DNA of 64,000 nucleotides from the NCBI RefSeq assembly GCF_014654785.1, contig NZ_BNBD01000015.1:1-64000 (forward strand), read 5' to 3'. Within the stretch, counting starts at the first letter, position 1. Every line of letters starts with the position of its first letter. The stretch is from Streptomyces mashuensis. GTDB lineage: Bacteria; Actinomycetota; Actinomycetes; Streptomycetales; Streptomycetaceae. Shown piece after piece: positions 17,348 to 28,800 of this stretch. The notes under the pieces are model-generated. The model did no database searches, was not told where the DNA came from, and saw only the letters and a program-made list of their open reading frames with translations. A program made the position numbers and the translations under genes.

Positions 17348-18130
17348 GTGAGCCAGAAGAACACCGACGGAAAGCGCAGCGCCCGCGAGCGGCTGCAGGA
17401 ACAGCGCCGCCAGGAGGAGGCCCGCGCCAAGCGGAAGCGCACCCTCATTGCGGCGGCCGTCGTCGTGGCCGTCCTGGGCGTGGGCGCCGGCATCGCTGCC
17501 CTGGTGGCCGGTTCCACGAGCGGCAAGGCCAAGAAGGGGGCCGGCCCCGTCGCCGCGCCCCAGGGCGCCACCGGCAAGGACGAGGTGGCGATCCCCGTCG
17601 GCCACGCCGCCGCGAAGGCCACGCTCACGGTCTACGAGGACTTCCGCTGCCCGGCCTGCGCCCAGTTCGAGCTCGCCTTCCGCGACACGGTCCGCGACCT
17701 GGAGGCGAAGGGCAAGCTGAAGAGCGAGTACCACCTGGTCACCCTCATCGACAAGAACCTCCGCGGCACCGGCTCCCTCAACGCCGCCAACGCCGCCGGG
17801 TGCGCGCAGGACGCGGGGAAGTTCGCCGCGTACCACGACGAGCTCTACCGCAACCAGCCGCCGGAGACGGACGACGCCTTCGCGAGGAAGGCCCGCCTGC
17901 TGGAGCTGGCGGGCAAGGTCGACGGCCTCGTCACCCCCGGCTTCCGCACGTGCGTCGAGGACGGCCGGCACGACAGCTGGGTGAAGAAGTCCCAGGACGT
18001 CTTCACCGCGGGCCACTTCGCCGGCACGCCCACGGTCCTGCTCAACGGCAAGAGCGTCTTCGGCGACCCGAAGAACCCGCTCACGCCGGACAAGTTGCGG
18101 CAGATGGTGGAGGCGGCCCAGAAGGGCTGA
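17348..18130 (+). CDS. Membrane-anchored DsbA-like thioredoxin-fold protein
   Basis: The 260-aa protein has a charged cytoplasmic N-terminus (residues 1-31, rich in Arg, Lys, Glu and Gln), one transmembrane helix (about 35-56), and an extracytoplasmic DsbA/thioredoxin-4 domain. The active-site CPAC is at Cys101-Cys104 in DFRCPACAQFE, and the cis-proline loop is AGTPTVLLNG. It probably oxidises or isomerises thiols of exported proteins. The GTG start at 17348 is the only one that leaves a short N-terminus before the helix. It is the last conserved core gene before the accessory segment. Confidence 0.86.
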   Translation: MSQKNTDGKRSARERLQEQRRQEEARAKRKRTLIAAAVVVAVLGVGAGIAALVAGSTSGKAKKGAGPVAAPQGATGKDEVAIPVGHAAAKATLTVYEDFRCPACAQFELAFRDTVRDLEAKGKLKSEYHLVTLIDKNLRGTGSLNAANAAGCAQDAGKFAAYHDELYRNQPPETDDAFARKARLLELAGKVDGLVTPGFRTCVEDGRHDSWVKKSQDVFTAGHFAGTPTVLLNGKSVFGDPKNPLTPDKLRQMVEAAQKG

Positions 18131-18150
18131 CCGTATGGGGCTGACCGTAT
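18124..18150. repeat. 13-bp tandem repeat at the end of the thioredoxin-like gene
   Basis: GGGCTGACCGTAT occurs at 18124-18136 and again at 18138-18150, one base apart. The first copy contains the stop codon of the thioredoxin-like gene. A tandem duplication at the exact end of a conserved gene can mark an insertion scar. Confidence 0.7.
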
Positions 18151-18152
18151 TC

Positions 18153-18198
18153 GATCAACGTTGATCATATGACGGTATGTGGTGTCTACTGACCACAT
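18153..18198. promoter_or_regulatory. Two palindromes upstream of the PH-like membrane-protein gene
   Basis: GATCAACGTTGATC (18153-18166) is a perfect 14-bp palindrome. A second dyad, ATGTGGT (18177-18183) with ACCACAT (18192-18198), overlaps the probable ATG at 18197. This A/T-rich patch is unlike its surroundings and is a candidate operator pair for the two-gene unit that follows. Confidence 0.5.
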
Positions 18199-18760
18199 GA
18201 CCGTGCACGACCCTGCCGCACCGAGCGAGGAGCGCCTGCGCTTCGACCTGCCGGAGAAGCAGCGGAGCCTGGTGCTGCTGCCGGGGGTGGTCTTCGGCGT
18301 TCTCTCGGCGGCGGCCGTGGCGCTCCCGGGCCCGATGAACGGGAAGCGGATGGAGACCGCCTGGGGCTGCGGTGCGATCGCCCTCACAGCGGTCGTGGTG
18401 TACCTGCTCTTCAGCCGCGACTTCACGGAACTGGACGCCCGCGGCATCAGCATGCGCCGGTTCGGCTTCGCCAAGCGTTTCGTGCCGTGGCAGGACGTAG
18501 CGGAGATCGCCGTCCGGGAAACCGTCGGTCAGGGCAAGCGCAGCCGTGCCCTGATCGTGTTCCGGCACACTGGCCGCAAACTCATGCTGACCGCCCCCTA
18601 CGACGGCGGTTCCGGCGCCATGGCGAGCGACAGTTTCCCGTACGACGCGGAGCGCGTGGTCGCGTTCTGGCAGCGCCGAACGGGCCGCCCGCGCCTGGCG
18701 GCCCGCAAGATCGTGCACCAGTACAAGTTGTGGGGCGTCTACAAGGAGTCGAGCCGATGA
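18197..18760 (+). CDS. Membrane protein with PH-like domain
   Basis: The 187-aa product has a soluble N-terminus, two adjacent transmembrane helices (about residues 26-46 and 56-72, around VLLPGVVFGVLSAAAVAL and CGAIALTAVVVYLLF), and a cytoplasmic domain with the strand pattern ELDARGISMRRFGFAKRFVPWQDVAEI that resembles bacterial PH domains. I take ATG 18197 (MTVHDPAAPSEE); GTG codons at 18179 and 18182 are in frame but lie inside the palindromic region. It overlaps the next gene by 4 nt. Function unknown. Confidence 0.65.
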   Translation: MTVHDPAAPSEERLRFDLPEKQRSLVLLPGVVFGVLSAAAVALPGPMNGKRMETAWGCGAIALTAVVVYLLFSRDFTELDARGISMRRFGFAKRFVPWQDVAEIAVRETVGQGKRSRALIVFRHTGRKLMLTAPYDGGSGAMASDSFPYDAERVVAFWQRRTGRPRLAARKIVHQYKLWGVYKESSR

Positions 18761-19287
18761 GTACGCACCTGGGCCCGCTGGAGCGGCACCCCGACGGTCA
18801 CTGGCTGCTCGGCAACCCGGAGGGGAAGAAGGGCGGCGCCCACTTCGTCCTGGAGCGGGAGGGTCTGCGCCACCGCGTGGAGGGCACGGAGGAGAAGCTG
18901 CTCCCGTGGGCCCGGCAGATGGAACTGTCCGTGCGCCCGAAGACGCACCCATGGGGAACCTGGCAGCTGAGAGGGCTGCTGCGCACCCCGTACGAGCAGT
19001 GGCAGGCCCCTTTCGCCCACCACACCCGCCGCCGCTACCAGCAGGGCCACGTTCTCATCCTGAACGAACTGCTCCGCCAACTCACGGCAGCGCACGCCCT
19101 GGACCGCCTGGCCGACCCGGAATGGCTCCAGCACGTCGTCACGCCGCTGGCGCCGGAGGACCCCCTCTCCCCACGCAGCGCGCAACTGCTGGTGCAGCAG
19201 GTCCTCCGCACGGCAGGCGGCCTGGTCCTGCCGGAACAGCCGAGACGGGACTTGATCACCGAGCCGTCGACGCCCTACTTCCCGTAG
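18757..19287 (+). CDS. Hypothetical protein coupled to the PH-like gene
   Basis: The 176-aa soluble product starts at the ATG of an ATGA overlap, so translation is coupled to the upstream membrane protein. It is rich in Trp, Arg and Leu with a segment LNELLRQLTAAHALDRLADPEWLQHVV that is likely helical. There is no signal peptide, transmembrane helix or motif I recognise. Its last 13 bp overlap the 3' end of a reverse-strand small gene that belongs to the left copy of a duplicated unit. Confidence 0.6.
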   Translation: MSTHLGPLERHPDGHWLLGNPEGKKGGAHFVLEREGLRHRVEGTEEKLLPWARQMELSVRPKTHPWGTWQLRGLLRTPYEQWQAPFAHHTRRRYQQGHVLILNELLRQLTAAHALDRLADPEWLQHVVTPLAPEDPLSPRSAQLLVQQVLRTAGGLVLPEQPRRDLITEPSTPYFP

Positions 19288-19499
19288 TCGGCGGAGTGGG
19301 CGAGGCGCTGGTGAACGCCCATGTCCGTCGCCATACGGGCGGCGGTGTCCCGGTCACCGTCTTCGAGGGCGCGTGCCCGGGTGCGCTTGATGACCCAGCA
19401 GTCCTCGCAACGCGGTGGTGCACCGGTGGTGGTGTCCCAGCGTTGCAGCGTCCGGCGGTTGGTCTCGGCGACCTTCGCCCGCAGCTCGTCGGCGCTCAC
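19275..19499 (-). CDS. Small protein, left paralogue with CEDC motif (74 aa)
   Basis: The product MSADELRAKVAETNRRTLQR... contains PPRCEDCWVIK and is nearly identical over 68 residues to the 69-aa protein at 31201-31410. The Cys-x-x-Cys could bind metal. Its last six residues (SADYGK) differ from the right copy because the homology ends at 19296, inside the final codons, and the reading frame runs into the tail of the neighbouring gene. Its GTG overlaps the stop of the upstream small frame (GTGA). Since the unit has lost the promoter and ribosome-binding site seen in the right copy, it may not be expressed. Confidence 0.5.
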   Translation of the reverse strand: MSADELRAKVAETNRRTLQRWDTTTGAPPRCEDCWVIKRTRARALEDGDRDTAARMATDMGVHQRLAHSADYGK

Positions 19500-19670
19500 C
19501 GCCGGGCCTCCGCGCGCTCACGGGGGACGAAGTCGATGCCGTGAGCCCCGACCGTCACGACGAAGTCGTGGCGGGGGAGGGGCTGCGGGGTGTGCGCGGG
19601 GGGCGCGGTACGGGAGGCGAATCGAGCCCTTACGCGGCTCACCCCGCCGGAGATCGTGACGCACGTCGAC
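19296..19670. repeat. Left copy of a ~350-bp direct repeat flanking the RHS toxin locus
   Basis: This segment aligns base by base with 31207-31550 in the same orientation, with few substitutions, one 31-33 bp insertion/deletion and one 2-bp indel. It begins at the last codons of the 74-aa gene and ends at GTCGAC just before the start codon of the upstream small frame. Confidence 0.9.
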
Positions 19671-19684
19671 GATCTGGGACTCAC
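19496..19684 (-). pseudogene. Degenerate left copy of the first small gene of the duplicated micro-operon
   Basis: The frame encodes RARFASRTAPPAHTPQPL and PLPRHDF like the right copy at 31407-31544. Two changes argue that it is decayed. A 2-bp indel puts the equivalent start (GTGCGTCAC) out of frame, so an unrelated GTG at 19684 must be used. The AAGGAG ribosome-binding site of the right copy is absent because homology stops just before it. It also keeps an extra VVTVGAHGIDF segment between two GACTTCGTC repeats that the right copy lacks. Confidence 0.5.
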
Positions 19685-19782
19685 TCTGACTCAGGCCAAG
19701 GTTCGACATCCCGGGCTGGACCGTTTTCAGCCGTGACGACCTAAACCAATATGCCCCCTTGACGGGGCCTTGTGAAGTGCGC

Positions 19783-19799
19783 CACTTGAGCGTCAAGTG
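19783..19799. promoter_or_regulatory. Palindrome upstream of the RHS gene
   Basis: CACTTGAGCGTCAAGTG is a perfect dyad with 7-bp arms and a 3-bp centre. It ends 13 bp upstream of the likely -35 element of the RHS promoter, a position that suits an activator or an upstream operator. Confidence 0.45.
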
Positions 19800-19812
19800 T
19801 GCCCGATTTGGG

Positions 19813-19842
19813 TTGAGTAGAAGTCATGTAAGCCGCTAGATA
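19813..19842 (+). promoter_or_regulatory. Probable promoter of the RHS toxin gene
   Basis: TTGAGT (19813-19818) and TAGATA (19837-19842) are separated by 18 bp, close to the vegetative Streptomyces consensus. Transcription would start near 19849. AAGGA (19867-19871) then forms a ribosome-binding site 4 nt before the GTG at 19876. Confidence 0.55.
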
Positions 19843-19875
19843 TGAGCGGTTTCTATTCACCTACTAAGGACACCC

Positions 19876-22800
19876 GTGCGTTATCCACGACAAGTGGCAT
19901 GGCTCATGGCTTTTGTCATGGCCTTGCTGAGTGCAACTGAGCAGGTTGCGCTTGCACTCGATCAATGGAATCGAAGAACCGTCGCTGACGGCCCGGATGC
20001 TCCGGACCAGTTTTGGGGAACGGCCGCCGGCCGCGGCCACCGGGTCCCGGGCAGTGCGACGGAGGCAGTCGACAAGGGCGGCCGTCGAAACCCGCTCGCG
20101 GCTCCTGGACAGCTGCCAGCAGAGCACAAGCTCACCGGGCGGGAGCTGGGGGGAAAGCCCCAACCGCCCAGGATGGGCCCTGCAGAGCCGGTGAAGGCTC
20201 CGGCTGCCCTCGTGCCGCAGGGCTTCTCCGACGGGAAGAGCAAGGAACTGCCGGCGCAGAGGAAGGAGCGGCAACGCACTTTCCTCAACGAGGACGGCAC
20301 GTACACGACGCGCTTCTACAACGAGCCCGTCAATTTCCGTGGCCGGGACGGGACGTGGAAGGCGATCGACGCCACCCTGGTACGTCCCACACGAGGCATG
20401 AGAGGGCGCAGCGCATCCGGTCCGCTGTGGGAGACCAGCTCCACTGCGGTGGGCATCAGTTTCTCGCCGTCCGCCGATACAGACCCGGTCGTGACCATGA
20501 AGCTCGGTGAGGGGTCATCACTCGGGTACGCCATCACCGGAAGCGCCCGTACCCCCGGCAAGGCCGAGGGCAGCGTCATCACCTACCCGGACGTGCGTCC
20601 TGCCGCTGACGTGCGGTACGTCGCCAGCAGCGACTCCGTGAAGGAGGTCCTGGTCCTCAAGAGCAAAGATGCTCCGACGGAGTGGCGCTTTCCGCTTCGG
20701 ATGGACGGCCTGACCGCCAAGCCCGACGACCAGGGCGGCATCCTCTTTGCCGACGGCAACGGCAAGGTGCGTGCTCGCATGCCTGCGGGCTGGATGGAGG
20801 ACTCGCGCCTCGCGGAGAACGCCAACCAAGGAGAGATCTCGTCGGGGGTTCGCTACCACCTGGAGAGCGAGAACGGTCGGCAAGTGCTGGCCGTTTCCCT
20901 GGACAAGGAATGGCTCGGCTCTCCCGAGCGCGTCTACCCAGTGAAGGTGGATCCCTCCGTCAAGGGCATCGACGCCACCTCGGGTACGTATGTTCAGAGC
21001 CCGTACACCCAGGACTTCTCCAGCGACACCATCCTGAAGGCTGGTACGTACGACGGTGGCAAGCACAAGGCGGCCTCGTTCCTGCGGTTCGACGGCGTCG
21101 AGAACTCGCTGAAGAACGCATGGGTCCTCGATGCGAAGCTCGCTCTGTACAACACCTGGTCCTACTCGTGCGACGCCCGGCCGGTGACGATCCACCCGAT
21201 CACTTCCGACTGGGCCGAGTCGTCCACCAAGTCATACCCCGGGCCGGACACAGGCCCCTCCCTCGTGTCCAAGAGCTTTGCCCACGGCTGGCGCCCCCCG
21301 GAGACTGCCTCCTGGTCGTGCGAGGCGGCTTGGGAGTCCATAGGGCTTGGTTCCGATGGTCGCCAGCTGGTCGACGACTGGACCCACGGACGCAAGAAGA
21401 ATTACGGCCTCGCCGTCAAGGCGTCGGACTCGGACACGAAGGCGTGGAAGCAGTTCGGGTCGGACGAGTACCCGAGCGGGAAGCCGAGCCTGGACATCAC
21501 GTGGAGCCAGTACGGTGCAACGTACAAGGTCGGCGATTTCACGAGACCCGTGACGGCCACCACCCAGGGCGCCATGACCGTGACGGTCACGAACCAAGGG
21601 CAGAGCACCTGGGGCAAGGGCGGAAAGATACAGCTCCGCTACAACCTCTACGACGAGGCCGGCAAGGAGATCAACGAGCAGTCGAAGATCGCCTGGACAC
21701 CCGTGCCGGAAGATGTGGCACCGGGACGGAGCGTCACGCTGGACGCGAAGATCGCTGCCCTTCCCCCAGCCACCTACACCCTCGTCTGGACGATGGACGT
21801 CCTCGACGGGCCCCGGTTCACCACAGAAGGCGTCCGGGGCGCGGCCATCAAGTTCGCGGCCGTGAACCTTCCGCCACAATTGACGTCCGAATCTCCGGCT
21901 GGTGGCGCGACGCTGAACTCGTTGACGCCGACCCTCTGGGCAGCCGGCAAGGACGAGGACCACTACCCTTCCAGCAGCCTGCAGTACTCGTTCGAGATCT
22001 GTGAGGTGGACGGCAAGGACGCCCGGAAGAACTGCCGAAGCGGACCCCAGGGGGCGGCCCAGCAGTGGGCAGTGCCCAGCGGGTGGTTGTCGTGGAGCAA
22101 GACATACGCCTGGTACGCGTATGTCCACGACGGGAAGGACAGATCCAACCAGCCCTTCCCCGCCTACTTCACCACGCAGGTCCCGCAACCTGCTGTGACG
22201 GGCCACCTCGGCGGTGACGGGGGCCGTGAGTTCGGCACCCGGGCCGGCAACTACGCCACTGCCGCCACCGACGCGTCCGTCCCGACCGTCGGGCCCGAGC
22301 TGTCGGTCATGCGCACCTACAACTCCCTTGACCCCCGCACCGACAACGTCTTCGGCGCCGGCTGGTCCACCCGCTGGGACATGCGGGCCGAGGCGGAGAA
22401 CACGGGCAATGTTGTCGTGACGCTGGCCAACGGCTCGCGTATGCGCTTCGGACGTAACGCCGACGGCAGTTACGCCCCTCCCGCTGGCAGTCCCACCACA
22501 CTGACCGCGGACAACAGCGGATGGGTTCTCCGCGACAGGTCGGCCACCACGTACTGGTTCGGCTCCTCCGGACAGCTCACGAAGATCGCCGACGGCTCCG
22601 GCAGAGAACAGCGTCTGACCTACACGGACGGCAGGCTCACCGAGGCCCGCGACATGCTGTCCGGGCGCTCCCTGGTGTTCGCGTGGCGCGACGGCAAGGT
22701 GGCTTCGGCGACCGCCAAGGGCACCGGTCCGGGCGCAGACGGCCTGACGTGGACCTACACCTACACCGGTGACCGTCTGGTCAAGGTCTGCCCGCCCGGC

Positions 22801-25800
22801 TCCACCGACAAGTGCACGGTCTACGAGTACGGCGACGGCTCGCTCTACCGGAGCATGGTTCTCGACCAGAACCCCGTGTCCTACTGGCGCCTCGGGGAGT
22901 CCCAGGGGGCGATCGCCGCGAGTGACGCCCCATCCCGCACGGGGCTCAACCAGGCCCTCTACCGTGACGTCAAGCTGGGCGCGGCAGGTGCTGTCTCGGG
23001 CACGAGCGACAAGGGCGCTGCTTTCGACGGCGGCAACTCCTACGTGGAGCTGCCCGAGGACACCCTGCGCACGTCAACGTTCCTCACGACCGAGCTGTGG
23101 TTCAAGACGACCAAGCCTGGTGTGCTGGTGGGGTTCCAGGACGGTCGCCTGGCCGACGGCGAGCCCAACGACTGGACACCCGCCCTGTCCATCGACATGT
23201 CGGGCAAGCTCGTGGGCCAGTACTGGACCGGCCGGGTCCAGCCCATCGTCAGCAAGGGCGCCGTCACCGACGACACCTGGCACCACGCGGCGCTCACCGC
23301 TGCAGGCACCACCCAGTCGCTCTACCTGGACGGTGTGCTGATCGGCAGCCTGACGGGTCCGATCGACCACCGCAGGCAGTCGTTCACCTACCTCGGCGCC
23401 GGTTATTCGAGCACCGGATGGGACGGCCAGACCTCCGGTGTCCGCCATTTCGCCGGTCTCATGGACGAGGTAGCGATCTACCACCAGTCTCTCGACGCCA
23501 CGACCGTGGCCGAGCACTACCGGGCCCGCAGCAGCACCGGCCGGCTCACCAAAGTGACGTTGCCCTCCGGCCGGGTCCACGCCAAGGTGGCGTACGACCA
23601 AGGCACGGGGCGGGTCACGGAGACCACGGACGACAAGGGCGGCACCTGGAAGGTGTCCGCTCCGGTCCACTCCTCCGGCTCCGCAGCCTACGCCGACACG
23701 GTGCGTTCCTCTGGGCCCGTCGGCTACTGGCGATTCGGTGACCGAAGCGGTGCCACGGCTGCCAACGACATCAACGGCGGAGCCGACGGCGCCTACCGCG
23801 ACGGTGTGACGCTGGGCGCTGTCGGTGCCTTCTCCGACGGTGACGACAGTTCGGCCACGCTGGACGGCTCGACCGGTGCCGTGGAAGTGCCCACCGATCC
23901 GCTGAAGGGCGCAGGCAGCCTTTCCGTGGAGCTGTGGTTCCGTACGGCGAAGCAGGGAGTGCTGCTGGGTCTGCAGAATGCCGAGCTGGGCAAGGTGCCG
24001 ACGGACTGGAACCCCAGCCTGCTGATCGATGCCGACGGCAAGCTCCGCGGCCAGCTCTGGCAGGGCGGGAAGTGGCAGCCGATCGTCACGGCCCGGAAGG
24101 TCACGGACAGCGAGTGGCACCACGCAGTGCTCACGGGATCGTCCAGCGGCCAGGCGCTGTACCTCGACGGCTCGAAGGCGGGCTCCCTGCAGACCGCTGC
24201 CAAGCCGGAGACGCTCGACCATGCCTACTTCGGTGCCGGCTACTCCAGTGAGGGGTGGGACGGGCAGAAGCCCGGCACCCGGTACTTCTCCGGACAGCTG
24301 GACGAGACTGCCTTCTACAACAAGGAGCTGTCGGCCGAGACGGTCGCCGAGCATTACCGTGCCCGCTCCGCCCTCATATCCGGTGACGGCGCCCACTACC
24401 GCGGCACCGTGACGGCGGATGCGCCGTCCGGCTATTGGCGGCTCGACGAGGTCGGCGGTGACAAGGCCCGCAGCAAGACCGCGGCCTACGCCGGCGACGG
24501 CACGTACCGAAAGGCCACACTCGGAGCCACCGGCGTCTTCGGTCCCGGCGACAACACTGCGGTCACCCTGCAGGGAGACGGGTCGGTCGAGCTGCCGTAC
24601 GGCACCATGGGCAACACCTCGGCCGTCTCGGTGGAGCTGTGGTTCCGCACGGGCAGGCAGGGGGTGTTGTTGGGTCTGCAGAATGCCGAGCTGGGCAAGG
24701 TGCCGACGGACTGGAACCCCAGCCTGCTGATCGATGCCGACGGCAAGCTCCGCGGCCAGCTCTGGCACGGACGTACGGGAAAGCCGGTGATCTCCGGCAC
24801 CCCGGTGACTGACAACCAGTGGCACCACGTTGTCATTACTGGTGGCAGCAGCAGCCAGTCGCTGTACCTCGACGGCACGATGGTCGGCAGCCTCAACGAG
24901 CCGTCCAAGCCGGAGACATTGACCCACGCCTACCTGGGCGGCGGCTACTCCAGCGAGGGATGGGACGGGCAACAGCCCGGCACCCGCTACTTCACGGGTG
25001 ACCTGGACGAGGCCGCCTTCTACCCGAGGGAGCTCACCGAGGAGCAGGTGGCCGAGCACTTCCGTGCCATGCGGTACTCGGGCACGTCGTCGCTCACCTC
25101 GACGGTCACCGTCACCGACCCGGCGGGCCGTACGAGCAGCGTCTCGTACGACGCACTGCGCGGCCAGCGCCCGGTGAGCGCCACCGACGCCGAGGGCGGC
25201 CGGACCACGTACGCCTACGACAGCGGTGGCTTCCTGCACACGGTGACCGACCCCAACGGGCATATTGCTGTCACAGGGCACGACGCCCGTGGCAACGCGA
25301 TCTCCCGTACCGCCTGCCGTGACGCGAACTCCTGCTGGACGGCCTTCACCGACTACTACGTCAACGACAAGGATCCGCTCGACCCGCGCAACGACAAGCC
25401 GACGGTGGTGCGCGACGCCCGTTCCACGAGTGCGAGTGACGACCGCTATCGCACCACGCTGACGTACACCTCGCTGGGTCTCCCGGACACCACGGTGTCC
25501 GCGGACGGCAGCAGGACCGTCACCACCTACACCACGGGCCAGGAACCGGCCGTGGGCGGCGGCACCATGCCGAAGGGCCTGGTAAGAACCGTCACCAAGC
25601 CAGGCGGTGGCGTCACCGAATACGGCTACACGGCCCAGGGTGACCTGGCGCAGTCCACGGCGCCCTCCGGTCTCGTCACGCGCTACACCTATGACGGCAT
25701 CGGACGGAAACTGTCCGAGACCCAGGTCTCCGGCAGCCAGCCGAACGGCGTGACCACCATCTACACGTACGACACCATGTCGCGGATCGTCTCCGAGACG

Positions 25801-28800
25801 GGCGCCGGCGTGAAGAACGAGGCCACCGGTCAGATCCACACGGCCAGGGTCACGCGTTCCTTCGACCCCGACGGCAAGCTGCTGAGCGACACCACGGAGG
25901 ACACCACGGGAGGCGACGCCAAGCGCACCACCTTCCACCATTACGACGAGCATGGTCTCGAGGACAGGACCACCGACGCCGAGGGCAACGAAACAGCCAC
26001 GGCCCACGACGCCTTCGGTCGCGCGACGCGTACGACCGACGCGGCCGGCACGACGTACGAGTTCCGCTACACGGCCACGGGCCGCCATGCGGAAACGGTT
26101 CTGAAGGAGTGGAAGGACGGCTCCCTCGGGGGAGTGAAGGACCTGGTGATCGTCTCCAAGGCGTACGACCCGGCAGGCCGCCTGGCCTCGTCAACGGATG
26201 CCATGGGAGCCACCACCGCCTTCACCTACTACGACGACGGAACCCTTGCATCGAAGACCGCCAAGGATGTCACCCAGGCCGACGGCAGCAAGCACGACAT
26301 AGTTTTGGAGGCCAACACGTATGACGGGGCGGGCAACCTTGTCCAGCGCACCACCGGCGGAGGCACGACCACCGTCGTCAACGAGGTGGACGCGGTCGGC
26401 CACATCACCCGTAGTGTCCTCGACCCCAAGGGGCTGAACCGCTGGACGGCGTACGCCTATGACGACGCCGGCCGAGTCGCGGAGCAGAAGACCGCACTGA
26501 GTACCCAGCGCTTCACCTACGACAAGGCAGGAGACAAGCTCACCGAGACACTCGTCGACGGCGAGCACACCCGCACCACCAAGTACGCGTACGACCAGCG
26601 TGGTCTGGCCGTGGCGACGGTCGACCCGCGCGGCAATGAGGCCGGGGCTGATGAGGCCGCCTTCACTGCATCGGTCGACTACGACGCACTCGGCCGCCCC
26701 GTGCGGCAGACGGCCCCGCCTGTCAGGACGGAGGAGAACGGAGGCAACGCGGAGACGGTCCGGCCGTCGACGCTGATCGGTTACAACACCTTCGGCCAGG
26801 TGACCGAGGTGCGGGACGCCCGCGGCGCCGTCACCCGCAAGGTGTACGACAAGCTGGGTCGCGCCACTGCGGTGACGCTTCCCGACTACACGCCGCCGGG
26901 CGGCAAACCGGTGTCCGCAGTCTCCCGTACTACGTACGACGCGTTGGGGCGGCCTGCCTCCACCACGGATGCCCTCGGCCGGACCGTGCGGTACGCCTAC
27001 GACCAGCTGGGGCACCTGATCCGGCAGTCGCTGCCGGAGACGGACCTGCTGAACCCTGCCCAGTCCTCTCCACTGGAGGACGACGCCTACCGGTTCACCT
27101 GGACCCCCACGGGCCGTCAGCTTTCCACCACCGGGCCCACCGGCTCGCGGACAGAGACCACGTACGACGAGCTCGGCCGTCAGCTGACCTCGACGATCGT
27201 GGAGCGTTTCCCCTCGCCCCGCAACCTCGTCGCGCGCTACGTCTGGGACGACGCCGGCAACCAGACCTCGTCCACCACTCCGGCCGGCCGTGTCACCACA
27301 GCTGCCTATGACGTGGCCGGTGAGGTCCTCAGTGTCACTGCTCCCGGCGGAGGAACGACGAAGTTCGCCTACGACGCACTCGGACGGAACACCGAGACCG
27401 TCGACCCGACAGGGCGGAAGAGCGTCCAGCGCTACGACGGCTTCGGCAACATCACCGGCTCCGCCGACTACGGGACGGGTGACGCAGTCCTGCGGTCGAC
27501 GGGCGCGGAGTACGACGTGGCGGGCAATCGCACCGCCGCCATTTCCGCAACGGGAACGCGGACGACCTTCGCGTACGACGCCCTGGGGCGGATGACGCAG
27601 CAGGTCGAGCCGGTCTCGGACGAAAAGTCGATCACGACGACGTTCGGCTACGACGCAACAGGCAACCGAACGCGCCTGACGGACGGCCGTGGCAACACTA
27701 CGACCTACACCTTCACGCCCTGGGGCCTGCCCGAGTCGACGATGGAACCTCCGACCAAGGAGCACCCGAAGCCTGGCGACCGGACCTGGACCACGGTGTA
27801 CGACGCCGCGGGCCAGAAGGTGGCCGATCTCCTGCCCGGCGGTGTCGAGCGACGCAGCACGTACGACGTGTACGGCCGGCTGGTGAAGGAGACCGGGGCG
27901 GGCGCCGAGACCGGGACGACGGACCGGACACTCGACTACGACCTGGCGGGCCACCTGGTCAGGGTCGGCTCGGGTGACATCCTCAACCCGAACACCTACA
28001 CCTACAACGACCGCGGCCAGCTTCTGACCGCCAGTGGACCGGGAGGCAAGTCCAGCTACACGTACGACGACGACGGGAAGATGACGTCACGGACCGACAA
28101 GTCCGGTACGACGACGTACGCATACGATCCCGTGGGCCGTCTCAACCGCACCGAGGACGCCGTCACCGGCAGCCAGACCTGGACGGCCTACGACCAGGCA
28201 GGGCGGGTGCAGCAGGAGCAGTACCTGACCAAACCGGCCGGGGCGACGGACTGGCAGGCAGGGGCCAAGCGCGACTACGGCTACGACGCCCTGGGCCGTC
28301 TGACGTCGGACAAGGTCACGAGCCCGGACGGCAAGACGGACGTCACGGCTTCCGCCTACGACTATGACGCGGCGGACCGCCTCGTGAAGAAGGTCACCAG
28401 CGGCACTGCCGGTGCCGGTACCAACGAATACAGCTACGACAAGTCAGGCCGCATGACTGCGTGGAAGGCCGACGGAAAGGTCACGACCTACGACTGGGAC
28501 GAGGCGGGCAACCGCACAAGGACCGGCACCATCCCCTCTGTCTTCGACGAGCGCAATCGCCTGCTGAGCGACGGGAGCAGCACCTACGCCTACACCTCGC
28601 GGGGCACGCTGGGCTCGGTCCGGACGGGGAGCACGTCGCGACAACTCAAGCACGACGCGTTCGAGCGGCGGATCAATGACGGCGAGGCGACGTACGCCTA
28701 CGACTCGCTGGACCGTGTGACGCATCGAGGGGATACCGCGTTCGTCTACGACGGAGGCTCGAACGGCCTCGTGTCCGACGGCACCTTCACGTACAGCCGG

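Noticed and set aside
18179..18196. GTG codons 18179 and 18182 as start of the PH-like membrane protein.
   Set aside because: They lie in a palindromic operator-like region and lack a ribosome-binding site; ATG 18197 gives a typical N-terminus.
22850..25075. CRISPR-like repetition within the RHS gene.
   Set aside because: The repeats are in-frame protein-domain repeats with long, unequal spacing, not short direct repeats with uniform spacers.
23074..26088. A 1004-codon open frame on the minus strand inside the RHS gene.
   Set aside because: Val/Gly/Arg-rich shadow without any domain; the plus strand encodes clear LamG and YD repeats.
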